Notes: generated by a model from the letters alone, not told the origin. Shown: positions 1-9,059, counted from the first letter of the stretch. The stretch is 64,000 nucleotides of DNA from Sporanaerobium hydrogeniformans (GCF_002735925.1 NZ_PEDL01000014.1:1-64000); one strand, 5' to 3'. Translations and numbers: made by a program.

Positions 1-15
1 ATAAAGCTTCGGCTA

Positions 16-208
16 GCAAGTAAGGGAGCTCTTCGCAAGCTTCCTCCACAGGATGGATGTAAAATCTTAGAGAAGTCCTATAGGCTGTTTTTAGGGACGT
101 TATCACAAGTGCCTTTCTTGTGATAGGTAGGACCGTTAGCCTATTGGACTGAACTTAGATTTTACCCATCCGAGGACCGAGAAGCTGGTGAAGAGCTCCC
201 TTACTTGC
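16..208 (+). ncRNA. Candidate structured RNA, 6S-like rod
   Basis: The sequence folds into one long rod. The closing helix is a perfect 19-bp pairing of 16-34 with 190-208. It is followed by a purine/pyrimidine-unbalanced internal region (35-50 against 172-189). An apical arm then pairs 51-56/166-171, 59-67/157-165 and 75-86/138-149 (one mismatch), capped by 101-109/117-125 with a 7-nt loop. A rod with a central bubble is the architecture of 6S RNA. Short strings around the bubble (TTCGCAAGC at 32-40, CCGAGAAGC at 178-186) resemble ones I remember from enterobacterial 6S RNA. The strand is chosen on that likeness only, because perfect pairing would also fold on the minus strand. No ORF covers the region. 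Confidence 0.45.
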
Positions 209-283
209 GGTTCCTGAGAATACCCCCTATCCCTTTCCTTTTAGTAGTCTAATGTGTAAAACACCCCAACAAACTGTAATTTA

Positions 284-1057
284 TTAGAAAGAAATCTGCT
301 GATGTTTATTATAAAGTGTTCGATAGCCAAAGTATAAAGAACAAAAAACAGAAAGACACACCACTGTACAAATGGCAATCATAATAGCTATCTGATAGAG
401 AATAGCTATAGTAGGTAGAGTTCCTGAGAGGATTTGCCCAGTCATCATACCAGGAAGAGAGATAATACCCATTCCTAACATTGAATTAAGGGTAGGCAGT
501 AGTGCTGTTTCTAAAGCATTATTAACAAAAGGAATAAGTATTTTTTTAGGAGACACACCTAGATTAAGAAGTGTATCTATTTTAGGTTTTTGGGTTCTTA
601 GGCTTTCATTAAAGGTTTTAAGACCTAATGATACACCTGTCATAGCGTTTCCCATAATCATGCCACTAAGTGGGATGGTATATTGGGGGGTAAAAAGGTC
701 CATACGAACAATGAATCCTATGAAAAAGAATAGAATGGAGAGACCTGATCCAGCTAGAGAAAGGGCAATAGCTAGCTTGAACTTAGGGTTCATATCTTTA
801 TGACGTGAAAGCACTCTGTGAATAGCAAAGGTTACCATAGCACAGAGGTAAAGCACTGTAAAAAGAGGATGTGGATTTTGAAAAATATAAGTGAGTAATA
901 GTCCAGCAATAACAAGCTGTACAGTCATTCGAAGACTTGCTACAAGTAGGAGTTTAGTTTGATTTATTTTGCTCTTCTTCATAATGGCTAAAACAATAAG
1001 AAGTAGAAGATAGACTGTACCAAATTGCAAAAGGTTTAATTGGATAATGCCTTGCAT
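284..1057 (-). CDS. fetB: FetB-like ABC transporter permease (UPF0014)
   Basis: A 257-residue polytopic membrane protein with about seven hydrophobic segments (first near residues 9-26, last near 215-240), the usual size for the FetB/YbbM (UPF0014) family. E. coli FetB works with FetA as an iron exporter; the metal here is not shown by sequence. The central stretch around residues 130-160 (PLSGMIMGNAMTG, then GLKTF) and the later LPGMMTGQILSG segment are typical of the family. It lies 8 bp downstream of the ATP-binding gene, whose stop codon sits inside the AGGTAGG ribosome binding site of this gene. The two are therefore one translationally linked operon. Confidence 0.85.
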   Translation of the reverse strand: MQGIIQLNLLQFGTVYLLLLIVLAIMKKSKINQTKLLLVASLRMTVQLVIAGLLLTYIFQNPHPLFTVLYLCAMVTFAIHRVLSRHKDMNPKFKLAIALSLAGSGLSILFFFIGFIVRMDLFTPQYTIPLSGMIMGNAMTGVSLGLKTFNESLRTQKPKIDTLLNLGVSPKKILIPFVNNALETALLPTLNSMLGMGIISLPGMMTGQILSGTLPTIAILYQIAIMIAICTVVCLSVFCSLYFGYRTLYNKHQQISF

Positions 1058-1065
1058 AGAAGCAC

Positions 1066-1686
1066 CTACCTTTCTAAAATAATTGTTTTATCGGCAAAGC
1101 AGTGAGTTAGACTTTGGTCATGACTAACTATGATAAGAGAGATACTCTTTTCCTTACAAAAGCTTTTTAAGTTATTAAGAACCAATTGCGAGCTTTGTGA
1201 ATCAAGGGCTGAAGTGGGTTCATCAAGCAAAAGTACCCTTGGCATAAAAGAAAGAAAGATAGCTAGATAGATTCGTTGACGTTCACCACCTGACATAGAA
1301 GTACAAAGGGTGTCTAAGGGAAAGTCTGCACCACAAAGAGCAAGAAAATATTGAATCGTTTCCTTGCTAGGTATAGATAAATCACGATAATGGTAATATT
1401 CCTCAAAATTTTCTTCAATAGTCTTATCAAAAAGATAGACAGCTTGGCTTACAAGGAGTACCTCTTGACGTAGAGCGATGGGCTCTAACTTTTGGATGTC
1501 TTGACCTTTATAGAGAAGGACTCCAGAAGTAGGTGAGAGTGTTCTGTTAAGGAACTTAAGCAAGGTGCTTTTACCACACCCACTTTTGCCAATGATAAAG
1601 GTTGTTTGTTTGTCTTCAATATGAAGGTTTGGATAACTTAAAATCGTTTGATAACGTACGTTTTGTAGTTCAAATAAAGGTGCCAT
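1066..1686 (-). CDS. fetA: FetA-like ABC transporter ATP-binding protein
   Basis: A single ABC nucleotide-binding domain with Walker A GKSGCGKST, signature MSGGERQR, Walker B VLLLDEPTSA and the switch histidine in VSHDQ. It pairs with the FetB-like permease directly downstream, as in the iron-export FetAB system. The reading frame extends upstream to 1761. I place the start at 1686 (MAPLFELQ) because AAAGGA precedes it at good spacing and the length, 206 residues, then aligns with the start of E. coli FetA. An ATG at 1725, preceded by AGGTG, is a credible alternative that adds 13 residues. Substrate (iron or another metal) is inferred from family only. Confidence 0.82.
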   Translation of the reverse strand: MAPLFELQNVRYQTILSYPNLHIEDKQTTFIIGKSGCGKSTLLKFLNRTLSPTSGVLLYKGQDIQKLEPIALRQEVLLVSQAVYLFDKTIEENFEEYYHYRDLSIPSKETIQYFLALCGADFPLDTLCTSMSGGERQRIYLAIFLSFMPRVLLLDEPTSALDSQSSQLVLNNLKSFCKEKSISLIIVSHDQSLTHCFADKTIILER

Positions 1687-1805
1687 GAGATGAATCCTTT
1701 CTGATATGAAAGAGTTTAGAGGCATGATAGCACACCTGCTTTTGAAATGCAATGGATACAAGATTAAAAAGAATGTAGAAAAGATAAGAGTCTTTATAAG
1801 AAAGT

Positions 1806-1834
1806 TTGATACATTTTTATAAATATGCTATTTT
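1806..1834 (+). promoter_or_regulatory. Sigma-A promoter for the flavodoxin-fold reductase
   Basis: TTGATA (1806-1811), 17-bp spacer, TATTTT (1829-1834), about 80 bp upstream of the start at 1914. Confidence 0.45.
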
Positions 1835-1913
1835 ATAAGAAGTAAAAGGTATAGGTACCAAAGCAAGTGTATAAAATGAAATAGAGTATGAAAGAGAAAG
1901 AGGGAGATAAGCG

Positions 1914-2534
1914 ATGAAAGTATTACTTATTAATGGAAGTCCAAATGAAAAGGGCTGTACGTACACTGCTTTATGTGAAGTTGAGAAGGCTTTACAAGCA
2001 GAGGGCATCGAAACAGAAATTTTCCATATTGGAGAGGGCGTTATAAGAGGCTGTATCGGGTGTGGTGGTTGCAAAATGATAGGTCGTTGTGTCTTTAATG
2101 AAGATACGGTTAATCGAGGTTTAGATAAGGCAGAAACAGCAGATGGGTATATTTTTGGTTCACCAGTACATTTTGCAGGGGCATCAGGAGCACTTACTTG
2201 TTTTATGGATCGTTTTTTCTATGCAGGTAAAAACAATGCATATAAACCAGCAGCGGCAATAGCTTCTGCTCGTCGTGGGGGGACAACGGCTACCTTTGAT
2301 CAGCTCAATAAGTATTTTACAATTCGTAATATGCCAGTTGTTTCCTCTCAATACTGGAACATGGTACATGGGAGCAAGCCAGAAGATGTTCAAAAAGATT
2401 TAGAAGGTATGCAAATTATGCGTACGCTAGGTAGGAATATGGCATGGATGCTTAAGTGCATTGAAGCAGGTAAAAATGCAGGGATTGAAGTACCACAAGG
2501 GGAAGCGCCTGTAAGAACAAACTTTATTCGTTAA
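1914..2534 (+). CDS. Flavodoxin-fold NAD(P)H-dependent FMN reductase
   Basis: A 206-residue protein opening with the FMN-phosphate-binding loop LLINGSPNEKGCT, followed by a Cys cluster CIGCGGCK (residues about 50-57) and the second flavin-contact stretch FGSPVHFAG. This is the pattern of the NADPH-dependent FMN reductase/iron-sulfur flavoprotein group. Members reduce quinones or other small acceptors with FMN, or pass electrons to an Fe-S cluster. Whether the cysteines here hold a cluster cannot be told. It is monocistronic, with a GAGGGAG-type ribosome binding site, its own promoter and a strong terminator. Its physiological substrate is unknown. Confidence 0.85.
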   Translation: MKVLLINGSPNEKGCTYTALCEVEKALQAEGIETEIFHIGEGVIRGCIGCGGCKMIGRCVFNEDTVNRGLDKAETADGYIFGSPVHFAGASGALTCFMDRFFYAGKNNAYKPAAAIASARRGGTTATFDQLNKYFTIRNMPVVSSQYWNMVHGSKPEDVQKDLEGMQIMRTLGRNMAWMLKCIEAGKNAGIEVPQGEAPVRTNFIR

Positions 2535-2553
2535 GCAAGGGAAATAAAACTTC

Positions 2554-2607
2554 TATGAGGGATACTTACAAAAGGAAAATTCATTTTGTAGATATCCCTC
2601 ATTTTAT
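2554..2607 (+). terminator. Rho-independent terminator
   Basis: The arms ATGAGGGATA (2555-2564) and TATCCCTCAT (2593-2602) are extended inwards by TACAAAA/TTTTGTA and followed by TTTATA. It ends the flavodoxin-fold gene. Confidence 0.75.
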
Positions 2608-2657
2608 ATGCTAAAAAATATAAAGAATAGAAGAATTAGAATGAATAGTAGTGATTA

Positions 2658-2686
2658 TTGAACAAAAGAGCATAAAATCGTATAAT
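2658..2686 (+). promoter_or_regulatory. Sigma-A promoter of the two-component operon
   Basis: TTGAAC (2658-2663), 17-bp spacer, perfect TATAAT (2681-2686), 48 bp before the kinase start. Confidence 0.7.
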
Positions 2687-2734
2687 GATTAAAAGGATAT
2701 AGCTTGAGAAGATTTAGAAATTGGAGGCGTGATA

Positions 2735-4498
2735 ATGCTGCATAGAAAAACGATTACATTTAAGATAACGACAGCAGTGACTTTATTAACCATTATCTTC
2801 TCTGTGCTTATAAGTGTTGTTTTTTATAATAACTTTAGGAAACTACTTATTAATAATATGCTGGAGGTTACAGAGGGTCAAATAAGACTTGTAATGGACA
2901 ACCTAGATGAACAACTTAAGCAAATTAATGGGATTATAGAATGGGCAACAATTAATAGTGACTTAGGGACTTTGCTGGTGATGGATACAAAGAGCCAGGA
3001 GTATGATGGGGAGATGCTAGAATTTATAAGAAAATTAAATTCTATGGTGAGTAGTTCTACAGTTAATGAGTATATAGATAAAGTTATTGTATATGGTGAG
3101 AATGGAGCGAGTATTCAAATAGGTGTTGTTCCAGGACATGGTACAGATGTAGAAAATTGTATGAATCAAGAGTGGTTCAAGGAGCTACAAGAACAAGAAA
3201 AGGCCTGGATAGGTATAGTTGACAATAGATTTAGATATAGAAGTACATCACACATGCTTCCTATACTAGATAAAGTTTATAACTATAAGGAGAAAAAGAA
3301 CGTAGGTTGGCTGATGGTTGCTTTAAATAGTAACTTGCCTTATGAAGGTATTCGTAAGTATGGTGCGACAGAAGACTCCAGTGTGATTATTTTTAATAGG
3401 AAGGGACGTATTATTGCCCACACCAATAAAGATAAGATTGGTACCTACTTAGACAATAAAGAAGTGCTAAAAACGATTTATGCGCACTCAAAAGGGCAGT
3501 TAACCTTAGATATAGAAAGTGAACCTAGACAAGCAGTTTATTATCAATCTCCTATAAGTGGTTGGTGTATCTTAAAAACCTTATCTAATATAGAAATAGA
3601 AAAACAGCAGCAGGTATTTATCAATATCATTGTCTTAACAGTTATTGCCATTATGGCGTTAGGAATGCTTTTATCAATTATATTAAGTTACTTTATAAAT
3701 AAACCGATTAAAATGATTAAAAATAAAATTCATAAGATTTCACAAGGTGATTTTACCGTAGAACCAAAGATTGAATCTTTAGATGAGATTGGAGAGATTG
3801 GTAGGGTTATTAACCATATGTCTATGGATATTCAAGAGTTAATGGATACAGTAGTAGCTAATGAGAGGACAAAAAGGGAGTTAGAGCTAAAGGTACTACA
3901 AACTCAAATTAATCCTCACTTTTTATATAACACCCTTAATTCAATTAAATGGATGGCTGTGATACAGAAAAACATGGGGATCAGTGAAGTAGCAACGGCT
4001 CTTTCTCGTCTTCTTAAAAATATGGCAAAGGGGGTATCGGAAGAGATTACCTTGCAGGAGGAAATAAGCCTTCTTAATGAGTACATATTAATTCAGAAGA
4101 TACGTTACAATAACTCCTTTGAGGTTTTGTATAGTATTGAAGAAGGTTTGGAAAGCTACAAGATTATTAAATTTACTATACAGCCCATTGTAGAAAATGC
4201 TATTTTTCACGGCATTGAGCCAAAGATGAAAAGTGGAATGATCTCTATAAGTATTAGAAAAGAAAAAGAGGACGTTCTCATCTGTGTAAAAGATGATGGA
4301 ATAGGGATGTCGCCTGAAAAGATAGAGGAAGTATTAAGTCAAAAGGGTAAACGAAGTAAAGAAGGTTTAAGTAGTATAGGTGTTAGTAATGTAGATGAAA
4401 GACTAAGACTAACCTATGGCGAAGACTATGGGTTAACCTTACAAAGTATAGAAGGTGAATTTACGGAAGTGACAATCAAGATACCACTAAGAAAGTAG
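2735..4498 (+). CDS. YesM-type sensor histidine kinase
   Basis: A membrane sensor kinase of 587 residues. It has an N-terminal membrane helix (about 11-30), a large extracytoplasmic dCache-like sensor (31-290) and a second helix (296-318). A HAMP region follows, then the His_kinase domain with His395 in QINPHFLYN and an HATPase domain (N-box ENAIFHGI, G-box DDGIGM). This order is that of the YesM/LytS-like kinases that pair with AraC-type YesN regulators and respond to extracellular glycans. The frame opens at GTG 2729, but GGAGG (2723-2727) is too close to it. ATG 2735 has proper spacing and is chosen. The response regulator starts 8 bp after the stop, so the pair is co-transcribed. Confidence 0.9.
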   Translation: MLHRKTITFKITTAVTLLTIIFSVLISVVFYNNFRKLLINNMLEVTEGQIRLVMDNLDEQLKQINGIIEWATINSDLGTLLVMDTKSQEYDGEMLEFIRKLNSMVSSSTVNEYIDKVIVYGENGASIQIGVVPGHGTDVENCMNQEWFKELQEQEKAWIGIVDNRFRYRSTSHMLPILDKVYNYKEKKNVGWLMVALNSNLPYEGIRKYGATEDSSVIIFNRKGRIIAHTNKDKIGTYLDNKEVLKTIYAHSKGQLTLDIESEPRQAVYYQSPISGWCILKTLSNIEIEKQQQVFINIIVLTVIAIMALGMLLSIILSYFINKPIKMIKNKIHKISQGDFTVEPKIESLDEIGEIGRVINHMSMDIQELMDTVVANERTKRELELKVLQTQINPHFLYNTLNSIKWMAVIQKNMGISEVATALSRLLKNMAKGVSEEITLQEEISLLNEYILIQKIRYNNSFEVLYSIEEGLESYKIIKFTIQPIVENAIFHGIEPKMKSGMISISIRKEKEDVLICVKDDGIGMSPEKIEEVLSQKGKRSKEGLSSIGVSNVDERLRLTYGEDYGLTLQSIEGEFTEVTIKIPLRK

Positions 4499-4506
4499 GG
4501 GACAGG

Positions 4507-5766
4507 ATGTATAAGCTACTTATTGTTGACGATGAACTCCTTGTACAAATAGGTGTAAAAAGCATGCTTAACTGGGAAAAAGAAGCTATTGAGGTAATAG
4601 GAATGGCACCCAATGGTATGCAGGCGTTTGAGATAATTCAAAGGGAAAGGCCGGAACTTATTATTACAGATATAAAAATGCCTGTGATGGATGGGATTGA
4701 GCTTATTAAAAAGTGTCATCAAGAATTAGATTATGAGCCCCAATTTATTTTACTTACTAGTCACGAGGATTTTAGCTTAGCTAAGGCAGCTGTTAATTTA
4801 GATGTAACAGAGTATCTTATAAAGCTAGAACTTAGTGAAGAGGTTCTAAAAGATGCGATTGACTTAGCTAAAAAGAGGTGGCATAAGAAAAATGTTAGAT
4901 TGGGCGAGGAGCAATTACCTTCATCACATAATCAGGGAAAGATTAAAGAACTGCTTAGAAATCTAATAGAAGAGGTTCCTATGTTAGTAGATGCCAAACA
5001 AGAGCTAGCTATCATGGCACCTGATTTGGTAATGGGTAAATTAGCTATACTCAGTTTTTATATACAATTGGAGGATGAAGAGACACTAGAAATCAAAGAA
5101 AAGGAAAGATGCTATGAATATACAATCAATGTAACTCATGAGATAATTCGCAAAGAATATAGTGCGCAGACAATAGTTTTTAAGAGAGGCTATTTTTGTG
5201 TGATTATAAGTACAGAAGCGAAGCAAGTAAGTGACTTGCAGCAGGTGGTAGAACGTATTATCACAAGCAGTCTGCAATACTTTGGAGTTCAGCTTAAAGT
5301 TGGTATAAGTGAGTTAGATTTGGGAATTGATAGGATCAGGGAAGGTTGGGAGCAAGCAAATAAGGTTTTGGAGGCCAATAGATTAGGTAAAACTATTTTA
5401 TTTTATAGTGAGCTAGATGAGAGCGAGTATGAGAAGAATAGCTATACGAGTAGGTTTATTTTTAAGGTAGAAAGTTATATCAAAGAAAATATTTATAATC
5501 GTCTAACACTTAATGAGGTGGCTTTGGCCCTTAATATAAGTCCTAATTATCTAAGTGTGATTTTTAAGAGGAAGCATCCGTGTGGCTTTTCCAATTATGT
5601 TTCTAAGGTAAAAATAAAAAAAGCTAAACAACTATTGGCTCAAGGTGATATGAAGATTTACGAGGTATCTGATTTGCTGAACTATACCAATGCGTACTAT
5701 TTCAGTAAGGTATTTAAAAAGGTAACAGGTCTTACACCAAAAGAATATATTTTGACACTCAGATAG
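4507..5766 (+). CDS. YesN-type response regulator, AraC family
   Basis: A 419-residue regulator. Its N-terminal receiver domain carries the phospho-acceptor Asp55 in ITDIKMPVMDG and the conserved Lys in EYLIKLEL. The middle is a variable linker. Two AraC-type helix-turn-helices close the protein (about 320-419; NEVALALNISPNYLSVIFK, then VSDLLNYTNAYYFSKVFKK). It is somewhat shorter than the roughly 500 residues common in YesN proteins because the middle region is short. Phosphorylated by the upstream kinase, it most likely activates the binding protein/permease/GH2 genes that follow the terminator at 5770. That target is inferred from adjacency. Confidence 0.9.
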   Translation: MYKLLIVDDELLVQIGVKSMLNWEKEAIEVIGMAPNGMQAFEIIQRERPELIITDIKMPVMDGIELIKKCHQELDYEPQFILLTSHEDFSLAKAAVNLDVTEYLIKLELSEEVLKDAIDLAKKRWHKKNVRLGEEQLPSSHNQGKIKELLRNLIEEVPMLVDAKQELAIMAPDLVMGKLAILSFYIQLEDEETLEIKEKERCYEYTINVTHEIIRKEYSAQTIVFKRGYFCVIISTEAKQVSDLQQVVERIITSSLQYFGVQLKVGISELDLGIDRIREGWEQANKVLEANRLGKTILFYSELDESEYEKNSYTSRFIFKVESYIKENIYNRLTLNEVALALNISPNYLSVIFKRKHPCGFSNYVSKVKIKKAKQLLAQGDMKIYEVSDLLNYTNAYYFSKVFKKVTGLTPKEYILTLR

Positions 5767-5769
5767 AGG

Positions 5770-5806
5770 AAAAGTAATACTTATCTTAAAAAAGTATTAC
5801 TTTTTT
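5770..5806 (+). terminator. Rho-independent terminator
   Basis: AAAAGTAATACTT and AAGTATTAC pair around a short A-rich loop and run into TTTTTT. It separates the regulator operon from the transporter operon, so the transporter genes need their own, presumably regulated, promoter in 5807-5924. Confidence 0.8.
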
Positions 5807-5861
5807 ATTGTTCTTATTAAAAATCAGTTAGATAGTATTACAAATCAAGATATAAAACATT

Positions 5862-5890
5862 TTGATTATTAGTTTAAAATTATATACTAA
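5862..5890 (+). promoter_or_regulatory. Weak candidate promoter of the GH2 transport operon
   Basis: TTGATT (5862-5867), 17 bp, TACTAA (5885-5890). The match is weak, which would fit a promoter needing the AraC-type activator. I could not pick out a clear activator site. Confidence 0.3.
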
Positions 5891-5924
5891 GTGAGTAAAT
5901 AAACAAATGAACGGAGGAAATGTG

Positions 5925-7247
5925 ATGAAAAAATTTAAAAAATTTGCGTCTTTTTTGGTATGTATGACAATGCTTACAGGATGTGGAGCTAGCAGTAGTG
6001 AACCAATTAAGGAAACTGGAGCACCTGAAAAGCAAGCACAAACAGAAAGTAGTAATAAAGGGGAAGTAACCACTTTAAATGTTGCTTTATGGGACTACAC
6101 TTCTTTGGAGTATCATAAAAAATTAGTAGCAGCTTATGAGAAAAGGAATCCAACTGTAAAGATTAACGTTATTGAGGCACCAGCTAACGATTATTCTGAT
6201 AAGGTAGCTGTTATGCTAGCAGGCAATAGTGATATTGACGTAGTCTTCATTAGAGATACAGCTTCTTACACAGGCTATATTAGCAAAGGACAGCTAGAAC
6301 CTCTTGATAGCTATATTACTGCAGATACAGTAGACTTATCAGCATATGGTGGAATGTGTGAGCAATATGGTGTAGATAACCAAATCTATGGCTTACCTTA
6401 TCGTAAAGATATTTGGATGTTATTCTATAATAAAGATCTTTTTGACCAAGCAGGGATAGCTTACCCAACGGATAATATGACTTTAGAACAATATAGAGAA
6501 ACGGCTAAAAAGTTAACATCAGGTGAAGGTAGTGACAAAATCTATGGTGCATTAAATAACAAATGGACACAATCTGTTTCTAACCTTGCTATGTTTGAAG
6601 GTACTCACTCCTTATTAGATGGTGATTATACGTTCCTAAAGCCTTATTATGATACAGTACTTGCTATGCAAAATGAAGATCAATCGACACTAGAGTATTC
6701 AACAATCATAGCAAGTAATATTCATTACAGTGGTCCTTTTTATAATGGGCAAGTAGCTATGATGCCTATGGGCTCTTGGTTTATTAATAATATGCTTGAA
6801 AACACAGCCAATGGTACAACAGCAGTAAACTGGGATGTAGCAGCTCTTCCAAGCTTAAACGGTGATATTGGTAATAAAGGTGTAGGAGCTATCACACCAG
6901 TATCTATTAGCTCAAAGTCTAAGAATAAAGATCTTGCATGGGATTTTGTCAAGTTTGTAACGACAGAAGAAGGAGCACAGATTCTTGCAGAATGTGGCAT
7001 CATGCCAGCGTATAGCTCTGAAAGTGTATTAAATACACTTACAAGTATCAAAGGCTTCCCAGTACATGGAAAAGACTTATTGCTTAATACAACAGATATT
7101 ACAATCGAATTTCCAGTAGACGAAAAATGGACATCTATCAATAAAATCATTGGGGAAGAGCATGAACTTATGATGATCAATGAAGTAGGTGTAGATGAAG
7201 AACTTGCTACATTAAGCCAACGTGTGAAAGATGAAGTACTTAACTAA
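5925..7247 (+). CDS. Sugar ABC transporter substrate-binding lipoprotein (family 1)
   Basis: An extracellular solute-binding protein of about 440 residues with a lipoprotein signal peptide (lipobox LTGC near residues 17-20) and a Ser/Glu-rich linker. Its MalE/family-1 fold is visible in the conserved block GQVAMMPMGSWF and in WDFVKFVTTEEGAQ. The lipid anchor holds it on the outer face of the membrane, where it delivers (oligo)saccharide to the two permeases encoded next. The frame opens at 5907, but ATG 5925 follows GGAGGA at correct spacing and begins a proper signal peptide. The co-encoded GH2 enzyme suggests a short glycoside ligand; the exact sugar is not readable. Confidence 0.9.
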   Translation: MKKFKKFASFLVCMTMLTGCGASSSEPIKETGAPEKQAQTESSNKGEVTTLNVALWDYTSLEYHKKLVAAYEKRNPTVKINVIEAPANDYSDKVAVMLAGNSDIDVVFIRDTASYTGYISKGQLEPLDSYITADTVDLSAYGGMCEQYGVDNQIYGLPYRKDIWMLFYNKDLFDQAGIAYPTDNMTLEQYRETAKKLTSGEGSDKIYGALNNKWTQSVSNLAMFEGTHSLLDGDYTFLKPYYDTVLAMQNEDQSTLEYSTIIASNIHYSGPFYNGQVAMMPMGSWFINNMLENTANGTTAVNWDVAALPSLNGDIGNKGVGAITPVSISSKSKNKDLAWDFVKFVTTEEGAQILAECGIMPAYSSESVLNTLTSIKGFPVHGKDLLLNTTDITIEFPVDEKWTSINKIIGEEHELMMINEVGVDEELATLSQRVKDEVLN

Positions 7248-7260
7248 GCTATAAGTAAAT

Positions 7261-7288
7261 GGGGTGTCTGGATGAAACAAGACACCCC
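7261..7288 (+). promoter_or_regulatory. Intercistronic hairpin after binding protein
   Basis: GGGGTGTCT (7261-7269) pairs with AGACACCCC (7280-7288) around a 10-nt loop. There is no T-run, so it is probably an mRNA-stabilising or processing hairpin. Such an element would raise binding-protein levels over the permeases. Confidence 0.6.
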
Positions 7289-7316
7289 CTATTCATTCTA
7301 TAAGGAGGAGTAAAAA

Positions 7317-8207
7317 GTGAAAGCTATTAATAATAAAAGTATAAAAAAATTCCTTACCGTCTGTGCATTTATTCTTCCTAATTTTATTGGATTATTTATT
7401 TTTACTCTTTTACCTATTCTCTTTGCCTTTGTACTAAGTGTAATGGAGTGGGATAGTGCTAATCCAATGACTTTTGTAGGAATAGATAATTTTTTAAGAT
7501 TATTTAAAGATAAAACTTTTCAGATTGCTTTTATGAATACAATTTATTATGTAATAGGAACAGTACCTATAACTTTAATGGCCTCTTTAGGCTTAGCGAT
7601 GGTTCTAAACAGCAAGATTAAAGGTAGAAATATCTTTAGGACTGTATTTTTCTTTCCTTATGTTGCCTCACTAATAGCCGTTGTAGTGGTATGGAATATG
7701 CTATTCCATCCTGATATGGGACCTATTAATAGTATGCTTAGCTTCTTAGGTGTAAAAAATCTACCTAAGTGGGCAGCATCTGTGAAGTGGGCCATGCCAA
7801 CTGTTATCTTGTTTAGTGTATGGAAATATATGGGATATTACATGGTCATGTATTTAGCAGCTCTTCAAGGGGTGCCAAAGGAATTATATGAAGCAGGAGA
7901 TATTGATGGAACCACTAAATGGCAACGCTTTAGGTACATTACCTTACCTACTTTAACACCTACTACTTTTTTTGTAGTCATTATGCTAACGATACAAGCC
8001 TTTAAGGTGTTTGACATCATTTATGCGATGACAGATGGTGGACCAGGTAGATCAACTACAGTACTCGTATCGTATATTTATGCTAAAGCTTTTACGGAAT
8101 TTGAGTTTGGGTATGCAAGTGCTATGTCGATTATCTTATTTGCTATTGTACTTGTGATTACGATTATTCAGTTCAGGACAGAGAAAAAATGGGTAAGTTA
8201 CATGTAG
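7317..8207 (+). CDS. Sugar ABC transporter permease, MalF/UgpA type
   Basis: A 296-residue inner-membrane permease with six predicted helices. The EAA loop that contacts the ATPase (ELYEAGDIDGTTKWQRF, about residues 190-206) and the following TLPTLTPTTFF helix are typical of the carbohydrate CUT1 family. Start is GTG at 7317 behind a perfect AAGGAGGAG. It is co-transcribed with the upstream binding protein and the downstream partner permease (15-bp gap). No ATP-binding gene lies in the operon, so it probably uses a shared MsmK/UgpC-like ATPase encoded elsewhere. Confidence 0.92.
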   Translation: MKAINNKSIKKFLTVCAFILPNFIGLFIFTLLPILFAFVLSVMEWDSANPMTFVGIDNFLRLFKDKTFQIAFMNTIYYVIGTVPITLMASLGLAMVLNSKIKGRNIFRTVFFFPYVASLIAVVVVWNMLFHPDMGPINSMLSFLGVKNLPKWAASVKWAMPTVILFSVWKYMGYYMVMYLAALQGVPKELYEAGDIDGTTKWQRFRYITLPTLTPTTFFVVIMLTIQAFKVFDIIYAMTDGGPGRSTTVLVSYIYAKAFTEFEFGYASAMSIILFAIVLVITIIQFRTEKKWVSYM

Positions 8208-8222
8208 AAAGGAGATGAAGTA

Positions 8223-9059
8223 ATGGAAACAGTGAGTTATAAAAAAATAATTAGCAAGGTTGTAGTGTATACTCTATTACTCCTACTCCTAGGAGTAGCA
8301 CTCATTCCTTTCTTATGGATGCTCTCAGCATCTTTAAAGGCAAATAAGGATGTCTTTTCATTCCCTATTCAGTGGATTCCACATCCTATTGTGTGGGAGA
8401 ATTATATTGAGATATGGAAGAAGATTCCCCTTATCACCTTTATTTTAAATACTATGAAACTAACGATAATCATTACAGTATTGCAAGTTGTGACAAGTAG
8501 TTTAGCTTCCTATGGTTTTGCAAAGCTAGAGTTTAAAGGTCGAGACCTTCTTTTTCTTTGTTATGTTTCTACCATTGCCATTCCATGGCAGGTTTATATG
8601 ATTCCACAGTACTTAATTATACAAAAGATGAATCTTGTAGATTCGCATTGGTCACTTATTATCTTGCAAGCCTTTTCAGCTTTTGGCGTGTTCCTTATGA
8701 GGCAATTCCTTATCAGTATTCCAAAAGAGCTTTCTGAGGCAGCTAAAATAGATGGCTTAAGTGAGTTTGGGATATTTGGTAAAATTATGATGCCTTTGGC
8801 AAAACCAGGACTTGCAACCTTAACAATCTTTACTTTTGTAACGATTTGGAATGACTTTATGGGTCCTCTTATCTACTTAAATTCAACAGATAAAAAGACT
8901 ATTCAATTAGGCCTAAGGTTATTTATTACACAATTCTCAGCAGAGTATTCGCTTATTATGGCAGCATCTATTGTGACATTGGTTCCAGTACTTATTGTCT
9001 TTCTGTCTTTACAAAAATATTTTGTTGAAGGTATTGCAACCAGTGGGCTTAAAGGTTAG
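8223..9059 (+). CDS. Sugar ABC transporter permease, MalG type
   Basis: A 278-residue permease with six helices. The EAA loop (ELSEAAKIDGLSEFGIFGKI, about residues 172-191) and a terminal LQKYFVEGIATSGLKG are the hallmark end of the MalG/CUT1 family. It forms the heterodimeric channel with the MalF-type protein upstream. An AGGAGATGAAGTA ribosome binding site precedes ATG 8223, and the GH2 gene starts 12 bp after its stop. The ligand is not readable; context points to a glycoside that the GH2 enzyme hydrolyses after uptake. Confidence 0.92.
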   Translation: METVSYKKIISKVVVYTLLLLLLGVALIPFLWMLSASLKANKDVFSFPIQWIPHPIVWENYIEIWKKIPLITFILNTMKLTIIITVLQVVTSSLASYGFAKLEFKGRDLLFLCYVSTIAIPWQVYMIPQYLIIQKMNLVDSHWSLIILQAFSAFGVFLMRQFLISIPKELSEAAKIDGLSEFGIFGKIMMPLAKPGLATLTIFTFVTIWNDFMGPLIYLNSTDKKTIQLGLRLFITQFSAEYSLIMAASIVTLVPVLIVFLSLQKYFVEGIATSGLKG

